Below are positions 9,701 to 16,106 of a stretch of DNA of 64,000 bases, one piece after another. The stretch is from NCBI RefSeq assembly GCF_011516655.1, contig NZ_WOSV01000009.1, forward strand, positions 26,074-90,073, read 5' to 3'. Each line of letters starts with the position of its first letter. Position 1 is the stretch's first letter. The position numbers were made by a program, and so were the translations under genes. The DNA comes from Acetobacter thailandicus. GTDB taxonomy: Bacteria; Pseudomonadota; Alphaproteobacteria; Acetobacterales; Acetobacteraceae. Below the pieces are notes generated by a model. The model was not told where the DNA came from. It saw nothing but the letters and a program-made list of their open reading frames with translations, and ran no database searches.

Positions 9701-9843
9701 GCGGTGGCGTAGTCACGCTCTGCCCAGGCTTTAAGACCACTATAATAGGTTTTCTGCGCCTGCTGACTGGCAATGACCGCACGGGACCGGGCGCTCAGTG
9801 TCACATCCTGCCAGATCAGTGCTGCTCCGGAAGACCCGCTCAT
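6775..9843 (-). CDS. multidomain glycosyltransferase (TPR-like + beta domain + GT2 + GT4)
   Basis: 1022 aa. Residues ~30-140 are TPR-like helices. A beta-rich module follows (~190-320, with GWAWFPYDSQREPVLKV). A GT2 (GT-A) domain spans ~369-640: PLAIIIPVFRDLTCTRRCLE, NDASPE, NERNLGFPGTVNKGL, the DxD-like LLNSDTC near 455-461, and DFCMRARALGWK. A C-terminal GT-B/GT4 domain follows (~670-1015: VLLVTHHHGGGVERVIQERA, GAVGREKGYDVLYQAAL, LPSVWPETWCFTLELAWKAG). Two catalytic modules on one chain suggest sequential addition of two sugars. It sits in the exporter operon with only ~50-100 bp gaps on either side, so it probably builds the glycan on the exported protein or a surface polysaccharide. Confidence 0.88.
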   Translation of the reverse strand: MSGSSGAALIWQDVTLSARSRAVIASQQAQKTYYSGLKAWAERDYATARDLLEYANRQAPESQHVMFALVLARQMTGDLSEAEILLSALLSECDFKEGWMLLSGLRLELQDVAGALAAAEHLLSHFSCNADIADFVSKIYHLNGAAGWCGLEGNGQIRWGSRFPLKPVSVCYDNTVQPVCRRGKEWFCPEGWQHAEVVSVIFSGGDHFFGNDFRPGHIIKCEGFVEEEAEGLRGWAWFPYDSQREPVLKVIDVQSGKTLQHVHATVLDETGGAQRPGAMYRHFSLSQHELPAGFISVRDENGRDLAGSPLFPGQKARSAVAVARYLAGMRLTASEVFSSSDKGVAESFLPVPVLTNNIPAPEVSGRRAPLAIIIPVFRDLTCTRRCLEAVRKTTQGIKIQVLVINDASPERELTDFVKAFCEKYNFSCHQNERNLGFPGTVNKGLRALAGHDVILLNSDTCVAEGWLAELRRIAYRDQQTGTVTPFSNDASILSYPSHERENAEPDAMQTRVFMAAALVANKGVSYDIPTGHGFCLYIRHDCLKQTGLLREDVFAQGYGEENDFCMRARALGWKHKAAPGVFVAHTGAVSFGSARADLMARNADTLEDLHPGYHALVTDWIRRDPLSEARRRFDQVRFRARGVAARVCKKTVLLVTHHHGGGVERVIQERAASYRKRSFRVLILRPSKKGCLIEDSTAPEDFPSLAFTLPDEHAGLLDLLQHENVQKVELHHLLGHHPSIAHLANELCCSCDVFVHDYMWFCQRISLLDPSGNYCGEPDLSGCERCISTGGNNIEEDISVAVYVQRSASVLSMADTVYVPSRDTAQRMLKHFPEITCVVRPAEKRVKRAELPGRGKQATAGHYVPADGFLKTPRQAESRRLRLCIVGAVGREKGYDVLYQAALDAALRDLPLEFVLVGHTPDDTPLLNTGRVYITGRYKEGDAVTLLESIQADAAFLPSVWPETWCFTLELAWKAGLSVIAFDHGAPAERIRATGQGVVINPHLRGAELNEMLIKSINIGNK

Positions 9844-9893
9844 AAGAAAAACCTGGCTTTTCTGATACTCAAATAAAGAGACCGGGCTGCTGC

Positions 9894-11708
9894 TCAGCCG
9901 TCATGACTGGCGGCAGGAACACGGGTCTCAGCCTCAGCAGCCTCAAGGTTTGCAAGCTCAGCCGCTGCTTCAGAGATGCCCTGGGCTGCTGCCTTTTTAT
10001 ACCATATTTTTGCCTGTTCTGTATCCTGCTCACCAGCGCGGCCGGCAGCAAGGTAACGTCCCATCATCAACTGTGCAGGAGGGTTATTTTTCTCCGCTGC
10101 TTTCCTGAACCACTGCTGCGCAGCGACAAGGTCCTCAGGCACATCGTGCCCGCCGCCGTACATTGCACCAAGCGAGAACATTCCCCACACGTGCCCCTGG
10201 GCCGCTGCTTTTTTATATAACTCCAGTGCTTGCTGGTGGTCCATTGGCCCACCAGTGCCATTCACCAGAAGATCAGCATAAGCAACCTGGGCATCTGTCA
10301 TACCAGCCTCGGCAGCTTTTCTGAGCCAGGCGCGACCTGCTTCAGGGTTCTTATCCGTGCCACGTCCATGCAGAGTAAGAATACCATACCAGTACTGTGC
10401 ATTAACAATTTTATCAGCTGCAATACGCAGCCATCTGAGTGCCTCTGCATCACTCTTATAGCTTTGCTCTGTGCCTACCCCCTGAATAAGACACACGGCC
10501 AGATTAAAAGCTGACAAAGCATCACCCTGTTCAGCCTTTGTACGATATACCTGAATAAGGTCAGCGCTTATATCGGAAGAAGCCTGCCCCTGAAGCAGCA
10601 TATTGCTCAGATCAATGGTTGCGTGATTGTGCCCCTGCTCGACTGCGAGCCTGAACCAGCGCTCAGCTTCACGCTCATCCCTGGCAACACCAACGCCCTC
10701 TTTAAACAGGGTCCCCAGCGTATAGCTGGCAGCTGCATGACCGGCTTTTGCTGCCTGCTGATACCACGAAACAGCCTCGACATAATTCGGAGGCAAATCA
10801 CCACCGCGACCGTACAGATCGCCCAGAGTAGCCGCCGCCTCTGCATCACCGCCTAATGCTGCACGCCTGAGCCAGGTCTCTCCGCGCACGACATCACGTT
10901 CCATACCGTGGCTACCAGCCATTAAGGCTACACCCAAACGAGCCTGAGCTTTTGGAACACCCTGCTCGGCAGCTTTACTGTAATATGAAAAAGCGGCACC
11001 TTCATCAGCAGAGCAGCCACCCATGCCATGCTCATACATCACACCCATCAGATATAATGCTGTAGATAAACCAGCATCAGCAGCCTTTCTCAGGTGCTGC
11101 GCTGCGACAATATAATCATCCTGAGAAGAGGCTGTCCCCAGTGTCAGCAGCCCCAGCCCAAGGTGGCCCTGAGCATTTCCCGCTTCAGCAGCCTTACGAT
11201 ACCAGTTTCGGCCTTCTTCAGGATTTCTGACATCCTCAGGCCCGTTACACAGCACATAACCATAAATTGCCTGGCCATCGACATCACCGAGCTCAGCCGA
11301 CAATTTAGCCCAGACCGCGGCCCGGTGAAAATTAGGCTCACCTTTTTCAACAAGAGGCGAGCTCGCACCAAAAAGAGCACCTGAGCTGCCCTGATCTTCA
11401 ATACTGGCCGGCAAACCGTTCAGATACAATGTTGCCATCGTAAAACCAGCTTTAGGCCAGCCTTTACGTGCAGCCTGGCGCATCCAGCGTACCCCCTCCG
11501 GCAGGTTGGGTGGCACCCCGTTACCTGTCAGATAAGCATCGGCAACAAGAAACTGCGCTTCAGGGATATCTTCACGAGCAAGCAGAGAAAGCTGCGAAAA
11601 ACCCTTAATGGCTGTTTCGGAGGCAGCCATCAGAGCCTTTGCTCCCTCAAGACGGGCCTCGGCAGACCCATCGCGTCCGACCATCCGTTTGATTAAGCTT
11701 ACGACCAT
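9894..11708 (-). CDS. Sel1-like repeat protein
   Basis: 604 aa made almost entirely of Sel1-like (SLR, TPR-related) repeats of ~36 residues, recognisable by units such as AEQGVPKAQARLGVALMAGS, AAKAGHAAASYTLGTLFKEG and AAAQGHVWGMFSLGAMYGGG. I count roughly a dozen units between ~residue 50 and 590. No signal peptide or transmembrane segment, so probably cytoplasmic. ATG start with AAGGG nine bases upstream. SLR proteins are scaffolds. In this operon it may hold the glycosyltransferases or the substrate near the type I exporter (inference). Confidence 0.9.
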   Translation of the reverse strand: MVVSLIKRMVGRDGSAEARLEGAKALMAASETAIKGFSQLSLLAREDIPEAQFLVADAYLTGNGVPPNLPEGVRWMRQAARKGWPKAGFTMATLYLNGLPASIEDQGSSGALFGASSPLVEKGEPNFHRAAVWAKLSAELGDVDGQAIYGYVLCNGPEDVRNPEEGRNWYRKAAEAGNAQGHLGLGLLTLGTASSQDDYIVAAQHLRKAADAGLSTALYLMGVMYEHGMGGCSADEGAAFSYYSKAAEQGVPKAQARLGVALMAGSHGMERDVVRGETWLRRAALGGDAEAAATLGDLYGRGGDLPPNYVEAVSWYQQAAKAGHAAASYTLGTLFKEGVGVARDEREAERWFRLAVEQGHNHATIDLSNMLLQGQASSDISADLIQVYRTKAEQGDALSAFNLAVCLIQGVGTEQSYKSDAEALRWLRIAADKIVNAQYWYGILTLHGRGTDKNPEAGRAWLRKAAEAGMTDAQVAYADLLVNGTGGPMDHQQALELYKKAAAQGHVWGMFSLGAMYGGGHDVPEDLVAAQQWFRKAAEKNNPPAQLMMGRYLAAGRAGEQDTEQAKIWYKKAAAQGISEAAAELANLEAAEAETRVPAASHDG

Positions 11709-11751
11709 AATGACTACCCTTATATTGTATGCCTGAACCGCAACTCTTCTT

Positions 11752-13212
11752 TTACGGCTCGCGCATTCCCTGGTTCATAAGCGGCATGATCGTATTAAGC
11801 ATATACTGCATAATCGTTCTCTTACCGACCTTAATATCCGCTGTTATTGGCATACCAGGCTGAGGATGGAAGAAACTCGGAACGCCATGTAAAGTGTATT
11901 TATCAATTCTCATATGAACCCTGAAAAACGCCTGGTTTTTCGGATCAAGTGAGACACCGACCTGCTGCGCATCCTCATCCTGAACGAAGGAGTCCGCACT
12001 AATCGTTCTGACAACAGCCTCTGCACCGCCATACTGCTGGAAAGGGAAGGTTTCAAATTTAACCAGAGCTTTGTCACCCAGCTTTACAAAACCAACGTCT
12101 TTACCGGACAGAACAGTCTCAACCTCAAGCCCCTTACCAACCGGAATCAGGGTCATCATACGCTGCCCGGCAGAGAGAACACCGCCGACAGACACTCTGG
12201 CCAGACTAAGAATAATTGAGTCCTCAGGGGCCCTCATAATCACAAGCTGACTGTGAAGAAGTGCTTTACGATATGATGCTTTTGATTCAGCCAGATGATG
12301 TTCAGCAGTATTCAGATCGCGATAAACCTCAGCCTTCCAGTTCTGAATATAACTCTCTTTTTCTGAAGTCTGTGCCGCAAGTTTATTGCTGGTTGATGCC
12401 GCCTGCTGCTGTGCAGCGATCTGCGAGCGCTCAATATCCATCAGGGCATTCTGGGCACTCAGCGTTGAAAGCTTACTGCCAACCTGATCTTTCTGCAGCT
12501 GCATACGCATAGAGTGCACATCTGCTGCGACTTTACTTTGCGCTGCATACATAGCTGCACTTGCCTGATACCCTTTCATATCATGCTGAAGGCTGGCGAT
12601 CATTTTATCATAATTAGTAATCTTGGCATTATACTCACCCTGACGGCGAATAAAGGCTTCAGCCTGCTGAGCTGATACAAGATTCTGAGCTGTAGCCGTA
12701 TACGTCCTGCCATCAGCCTCAGCCAGCAGACGATCTACCTCAGCCTGGTACTGATCTGTCTGGGCACGCATATTATCAATATCAGCACCGGTTGTTGTCG
12801 GATCAAGCTCAGCTAATATTTCGCCTTTACGAACGTAATCACCTTCACGCACCTTAATAGAACGTACAATTGACGCATCAAGAGGCTGAATAACTATTGG
12901 TGTTTCCGTTGAAATCAGCCGTCCTGACGTTGAAACCACTTTATCAAGCGGAAAAACAACCATAACTGTCAGGGTCGAGAGCATCAGTGCACCGATCAGC
13001 CAGATCATATACTGTGCTGATGCCGTTGGCGGCATGTTAACCAGAGCCGCAGTAGGCGAATGAAACTCAAGCAGGCCTATAGGCAGGTCACCAGGAGCGT
13101 AGGGGTCATCTGCCTGCCGGATAAAAGCTGTCGCTGTTTCATCTGGCATCTCATACTGAACAGGTTCCTGTGACTGAGGCTGCCCTGCGGGAATAATATC
13201 CTTCTCGCTCAT
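11752..13212 (-). CDS. HlyD-family type I secretion periplasmic adaptor
   Basis: 486 aa membrane-fusion protein. A single transmembrane segment lies at ~64-86 (MIWLIGALMLSTLTVMVVFP). It is followed by the lipoyl half-motif IQPLDASIVRSIKVREGDYV, a long periplasmic coiled coil (~135-310), then the second lipoyl half (LLHSQLVIMRAPEDSIILSL) and a C-terminal beta domain ending near PITADIKVGKRTIMQYML, the usual HlyD ending. Start ATG with AAGGAG eight bases upstream, 3 bp after the exporter stop. It bridges the inner-membrane exporter to a TolC-type outer-membrane channel, which is not encoded in this window. Confidence 0.93.
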   Translation of the reverse strand: MSEKDIIPAGQPQSQEPVQYEMPDETATAFIRQADDPYAPGDLPIGLLEFHSPTAALVNMPPTASAQYMIWLIGALMLSTLTVMVVFPLDKVVSTSGRLISTETPIVIQPLDASIVRSIKVREGDYVRKGEILAELDPTTTGADIDNMRAQTDQYQAEVDRLLAEADGRTYTATAQNLVSAQQAEAFIRRQGEYNAKITNYDKMIASLQHDMKGYQASAAMYAAQSKVAADVHSMRMQLQKDQVGSKLSTLSAQNALMDIERSQIAAQQQAASTSNKLAAQTSEKESYIQNWKAEVYRDLNTAEHHLAESKASYRKALLHSQLVIMRAPEDSIILSLARVSVGGVLSAGQRMMTLIPVGKGLEVETVLSGKDVGFVKLGDKALVKFETFPFQQYGGAEAVVRTISADSFVQDEDAQQVGVSLDPKNQAFFRVHMRIDKYTLHGVPSFFHPQPGMPITADIKVGKRTIMQYMLNTIMPLMNQGMREP

Positions 13213-13215
13213 GGC

Positions 13216-15465
13216 TTATTCTCCTTCCGCGATAAGGGAGGTATCACCCACGGCACTACCATGTGTATGACGGTTCTGCTGCATCCAGAGCGTACGATAA
13301 ATATCACACCGCTCAAGCAAAACATCATGAGGCGCTATATCAACGACAGACCCCTTATCCATCACACAAATCTGGTCACAGTTCACAAGCGATGACAAAC
13401 GGTGCGACACAATGACCATCGTGCGCCCTTTGCCTATACGTTCCAGGTTGGCATTCACCAGTGCTTCACTCTCAGGGTCGAGAGCTGATGTTGCCTCGTC
13501 GAGAATCATCAGTTTCGGATCGGTGATGACTGCACGGGCAATAGCAAGACGCTGACGCTGCCCACCGGAAATATTAGTCGAGCCCTCTTCAATAAAGGTC
13601 TCATACCCTGCAGGCATACGCTCAATAAACTCCTCAGCGCCAGCCATACGTGCTGCACGCATAACATCATCAATCGTATAGCCCGGACGACCCGCCGTAA
13701 TATTTTCACGGATTGTACCACGAAACAGAAAGTTATCCTGCAACACAACACCGAAGGAACGACGCAGATGGGTAAGGTTAATTTCCCGCAGGTCAATACC
13801 GTCAAGGCGCAGATAACCCGTATAAGAACGGCTGACACCCTGCAGCAGACGGGTTATGGTTGATTTACCTGAACCACTTCGCCCGACCAGACCCAGCATA
13901 GTGCCGGCAGGAATCTGAAAGTTCACATCTTTAAGCGCCAGACTTGTCGCGCCGGGATAGGTAAAGTTAACGCCATCAAAAACAAGAGCGCCTTTAATAG
14001 CCGGACGCATTCCTGTTGTCAGCGCAACTGTCTCTGACGGCTGATTCAGGACCGAAGCCGCATCGCCTAAGGAGGTCATAACTTCCGTATAATCATCCAT
14101 CAGCTTGGCCAGGCCAACAAGCGGAGAGGCAACACGACCACCCAGCATCATAAACGCAACAAGCGCACCAACACCTACTGTACCGGGACTTGTCAGCGTG
14201 AGATAAGCGCCAACAATAAGAATGCCGCGACTAATAAACAAATCCAGCGGCATCACCAGCGTTTGTGGCCAGTTCATCATACGTCCGGCAGCAAGCTTCC
14301 AGCGCACAACGCGGGCTGTCATTTCATCCCACACATGCTTACGGCTGTTTTCAAGAGCCAGCGTTTTGAGAGTACGAATACCAGCGACAGTCTCATAAAG
14401 AATCGCAGAACGATCACGTTCAGCAAGCAGCTGATGCTGCATGACTTTAGTAACAGGGCCGGTAAACAACACTACAATGAGCCCGATAAAACCAGCGGCA
14501 CCTATTGTCATCCAGGCCAGTGTCGAACTTAAGAAGAACAGAAACGGTAAAATTACAACAAGAGTAAACAAATCCAGAAAAGTGGACATAAGCCTGCCGG
14601 TCAAAAAGTCACGCACTTTATAAATAGCCATGACACGACCAAGAAGGTTACCCGCCTGCTGCCGCTCAAAATACTCAAGAGGTAACGACACAAGACGATT
14701 AAAAATATTAAGAGATAAACGTGAATCAACACGGGTTGTCAGAACGAGGGAAACCTCACGCCGTGCATAAGACAAAAGAATTTCATAAACTGAAAACACG
14801 ACGATCATACCGGTAATCGCCACCAGAGTAGACATCGAGTGATAATTAATAACTTTATCAATAATCTGCATCACGATAAGCGGCGGAAAAATCTGCAGCA
14901 CACTTAATGTCATTGACGACAGTGCAATATCACGCAGGGATTTCTTCTCACGCAACACCATCTTGGTAAACCAGGCGAAACTGATTGGCGCATCAGCCTC
15001 TGACTGCCCCTCTCGTGCTTTCACCAGAACGATCTCACCTGTCCAGATACGGCTCAGGCGCAGCTCGTCAACTGGTACCGGGGGTGTCTCTTCCCCCTTC
15101 AGGGGATCACGCAGCCAGACAACACCGCGGTCGGGCGTTGTATTGACCATAATGGCCGCTGATCCATCTTTAAAAAGCAGAACAATAGGGGGCGAATTCG
15201 ACATTCTGACAAGGTAGCGCCACTTGATCTGCATCCCCTTGGCGGCAGCACCCTGCTCTTTCAGCCAGCGGCACAACGTTGCAGGAGACGGGCTGACCTC
15301 ACCTGGCTCTGCCGCAAAATCCCGTATATCAAGCTCAAGCCCATGAAACCGCGCCGCTGCAATAACAGCACGCAACCGGATAATAGCGGGTGATACGCGT
15401 TCTTCACCCATATCAGTATGTGACTGAGAGCCAGAGACTTCCGGAACATTGTCAGAATGATTCAC
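13216..15465 (-). CDS. HlyB-like type I secretion ABC exporter (C39-like, TMD, NBD)
   Basis: 749 aa from a GTG at 15465-15463 with AAAGGG six bases upstream; an in-frame ORF extends further to 15525 but has no SD. Residues ~25-150 are a C39 peptidase-like domain with no catalytic Cys, so like HlyB it should bind but not cut substrate. Then come six transmembrane segments (~170-450) and an NBD: Walker A GLVGRSGSGKST, signature NISGGQRQRLAIARA, Walker [17 protein letters not shown], and the His loop MVIVSHRLSSL. First gene of the minus-strand export/glycosylation operon. An inactive C39-like domain is typical of exporters for large RTX-type or repeat proteins without leader cleavage. Confidence 0.93.
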   Translation of the reverse strand: MNHSDNVPEVSGSQSHTDMGEERVSPAIIRLRAVIAAARFHGLELDIRDFAAEPGEVSPSPATLCRWLKEQGAAAKGMQIKWRYLVRMSNSPPIVLLFKDGSAAIMVNTTPDRGVVWLRDPLKGEETPPVPVDELRLSRIWTGEIVLVKAREGQSEADAPISFAWFTKMVLREKKSLRDIALSSMTLSVLQIFPPLIVMQIIDKVINYHSMSTLVAITGMIVVFSVYEILLSYARREVSLVLTTRVDSRLSLNIFNRLVSLPLEYFERQQAGNLLGRVMAIYKVRDFLTGRLMSTFLDLFTLVVILPFLFFLSSTLAWMTIGAAGFIGLIVVLFTGPVTKVMQHQLLAERDRSAILYETVAGIRTLKTLALENSRKHVWDEMTARVVRWKLAAGRMMNWPQTLVMPLDLFISRGILIVGAYLTLTSPGTVGVGALVAFMMLGGRVASPLVGLAKLMDDYTEVMTSLGDAASVLNQPSETVALTTGMRPAIKGALVFDGVNFTYPGATSLALKDVNFQIPAGTMLGLVGRSGSGKSTITRLLQGVSRSYTGYLRLDGIDLREINLTHLRRSFGVVLQDNFLFRGTIRENITAGRPGYTIDDVMRAARMAGAEEFIERMPAGYETFIEEGSTNISGGQRQRLAIARAVITDPKLMILDEATSALDPESEALVNANLERIGKGRTMVIVSHRLSSLVNCDQICVMDKGSVVDIAPHDVLLERCDIYRTLWMQQNRHTHGSAVGDTSLIAEGE

Positions 15466-15525
15466 GAACAACCCTTTTGATAAAACGCAAACATTTCGTG
15501 TCGTTAAAAACTTTTTGTCACACAA

Positions 15526-15637
15526 TCAGAGAGAATATAACTCTTTGAAAAAAATAATAATCAGAAATCAGGTGTTTTTTTGTGCAACAGAGCTTTGACA
15601 CCTAACTGAACCACATTGAAAAATCACTCAAAAATTT
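15526..15637. other. AT-rich intergenic region upstream of the type I secretion operon
   Basis: Between the exporter gene and the CobW-like ORF. The sequence is AT-rich and should carry the operon promoter on the minus strand. I see separated arms AGGTGT and ACACCT but no clean -35/-10 pair, so I do not call a promoter. Confidence 0.35.
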
Positions 15638-15985
15638 TCACAAACTATCCTTAAGTCCGTACATTCCTGACACAACGCGGCTTTGCACAACCATATCGCA
15701 CACCTCGTTTATGACATTTTTTTCACAAATAAGAAATACTTGTGTAAAAAAACAACATTGCCCCGTTGCACGATCGCGAAATATTTTCGCCAGAAGCTGG
15801 TCTATATCAAACGGATTAACACAACATGCACATGTGCGCCCGTGCCTTACCAGAGGACCATACCAGACACGGCTTTCTGCCCAGCTCTGCAGCAGATCAG
15901 AATGTAGCGTAAAATTGATAAATACTGCGGCACTCTGATTCCGCTGAGCCGGAACATTCTCCTCTGCCACGACGAACAGAGGCAC
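15638..15985 (-). CDS. small CobW/COG0523-like ORF lacking the P-loop (possibly a remnant)
   Basis: 115 aa from a GTG at 15985 preceded by AGAGGACAGGCGA; the frame stays open upstream to 16117, overlapping the metH start. The order of elements resembles the G domain of COG0523/CobW metallochaperones: PLFVV near the N-terminus, AAVFINF (compare AVIVNEFG), CACC (compare the family's CxCC metal motif), and TQVFLICE (compare VVIETxG). However, the GxxGxGKT P-loop is missing and the protein stops where the family continues for ~200 residues. It is either a degenerate remnant or a P-loop-less derivative. Its place beside B12/zinc-dependent metH fits a metal-handling origin. Homology is my reading and weak. 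Confidence 0.4.
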   Translation of the reverse strand: MPLFVVAEENVPAQRNQSAAVFINFTLHSDLLQSWAESRVWYGPLVRHGRTCACCVNPFDIDQLLAKIFRDRATGQCCFFTQVFLICEKNVINEVCDMVVQSRVVSGMYGLKDSL

Positions 15986-16045
15986 TCGCCTGTCCTCTTC
16001 CCCTCTCCACCGCAGCCTTGCGGTGGACAGAGACGCCTGTCTCTG
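15961..16045 (+). promoter_or_regulatory. structured 5' leader of metH with back-to-back GCCT-loop hairpins
   Basis: Three perfect hairpins precede metH. Hairpin 1 is CCTCTG/CAGAGG (15961-15982, 10-base loop). Hairpin 2 is TCCACCGCA/TGCGGTGGA (16006-16027). Hairpin 3 is CAGAGAC/GTCTCTG (16028-16045). Hairpins 2 and 3 abut with no gap and both have the tetraloop GCCT. AGGC at 15980-15983 is complementary to these loops. A palindrome GCAGCGCTGC follows at 16063-16072. The metH ATG at 16107 has no purine-rich SD; the upstream 25 bases are mostly C and T. This suggests an RNA control element. It does not match the cobalamin or SAM-II riboswitch layouts that I know. Confidence 0.5.
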
Positions 16046-16106
16046 AAATAAGGTAGCGTCACGCAGCGCTGCTGCCTGCCCGTCCCCTCCCTCCTCTTTT
16101 CGCTCC

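Noticed and set aside
15900..16106. Cobalamin or SAM-II riboswitch upstream of metH
   Set aside because: Hairpins are present but the B12-box and the SAM-II pseudoknot sequence features I know are not, so only a generic structured leader is reported.
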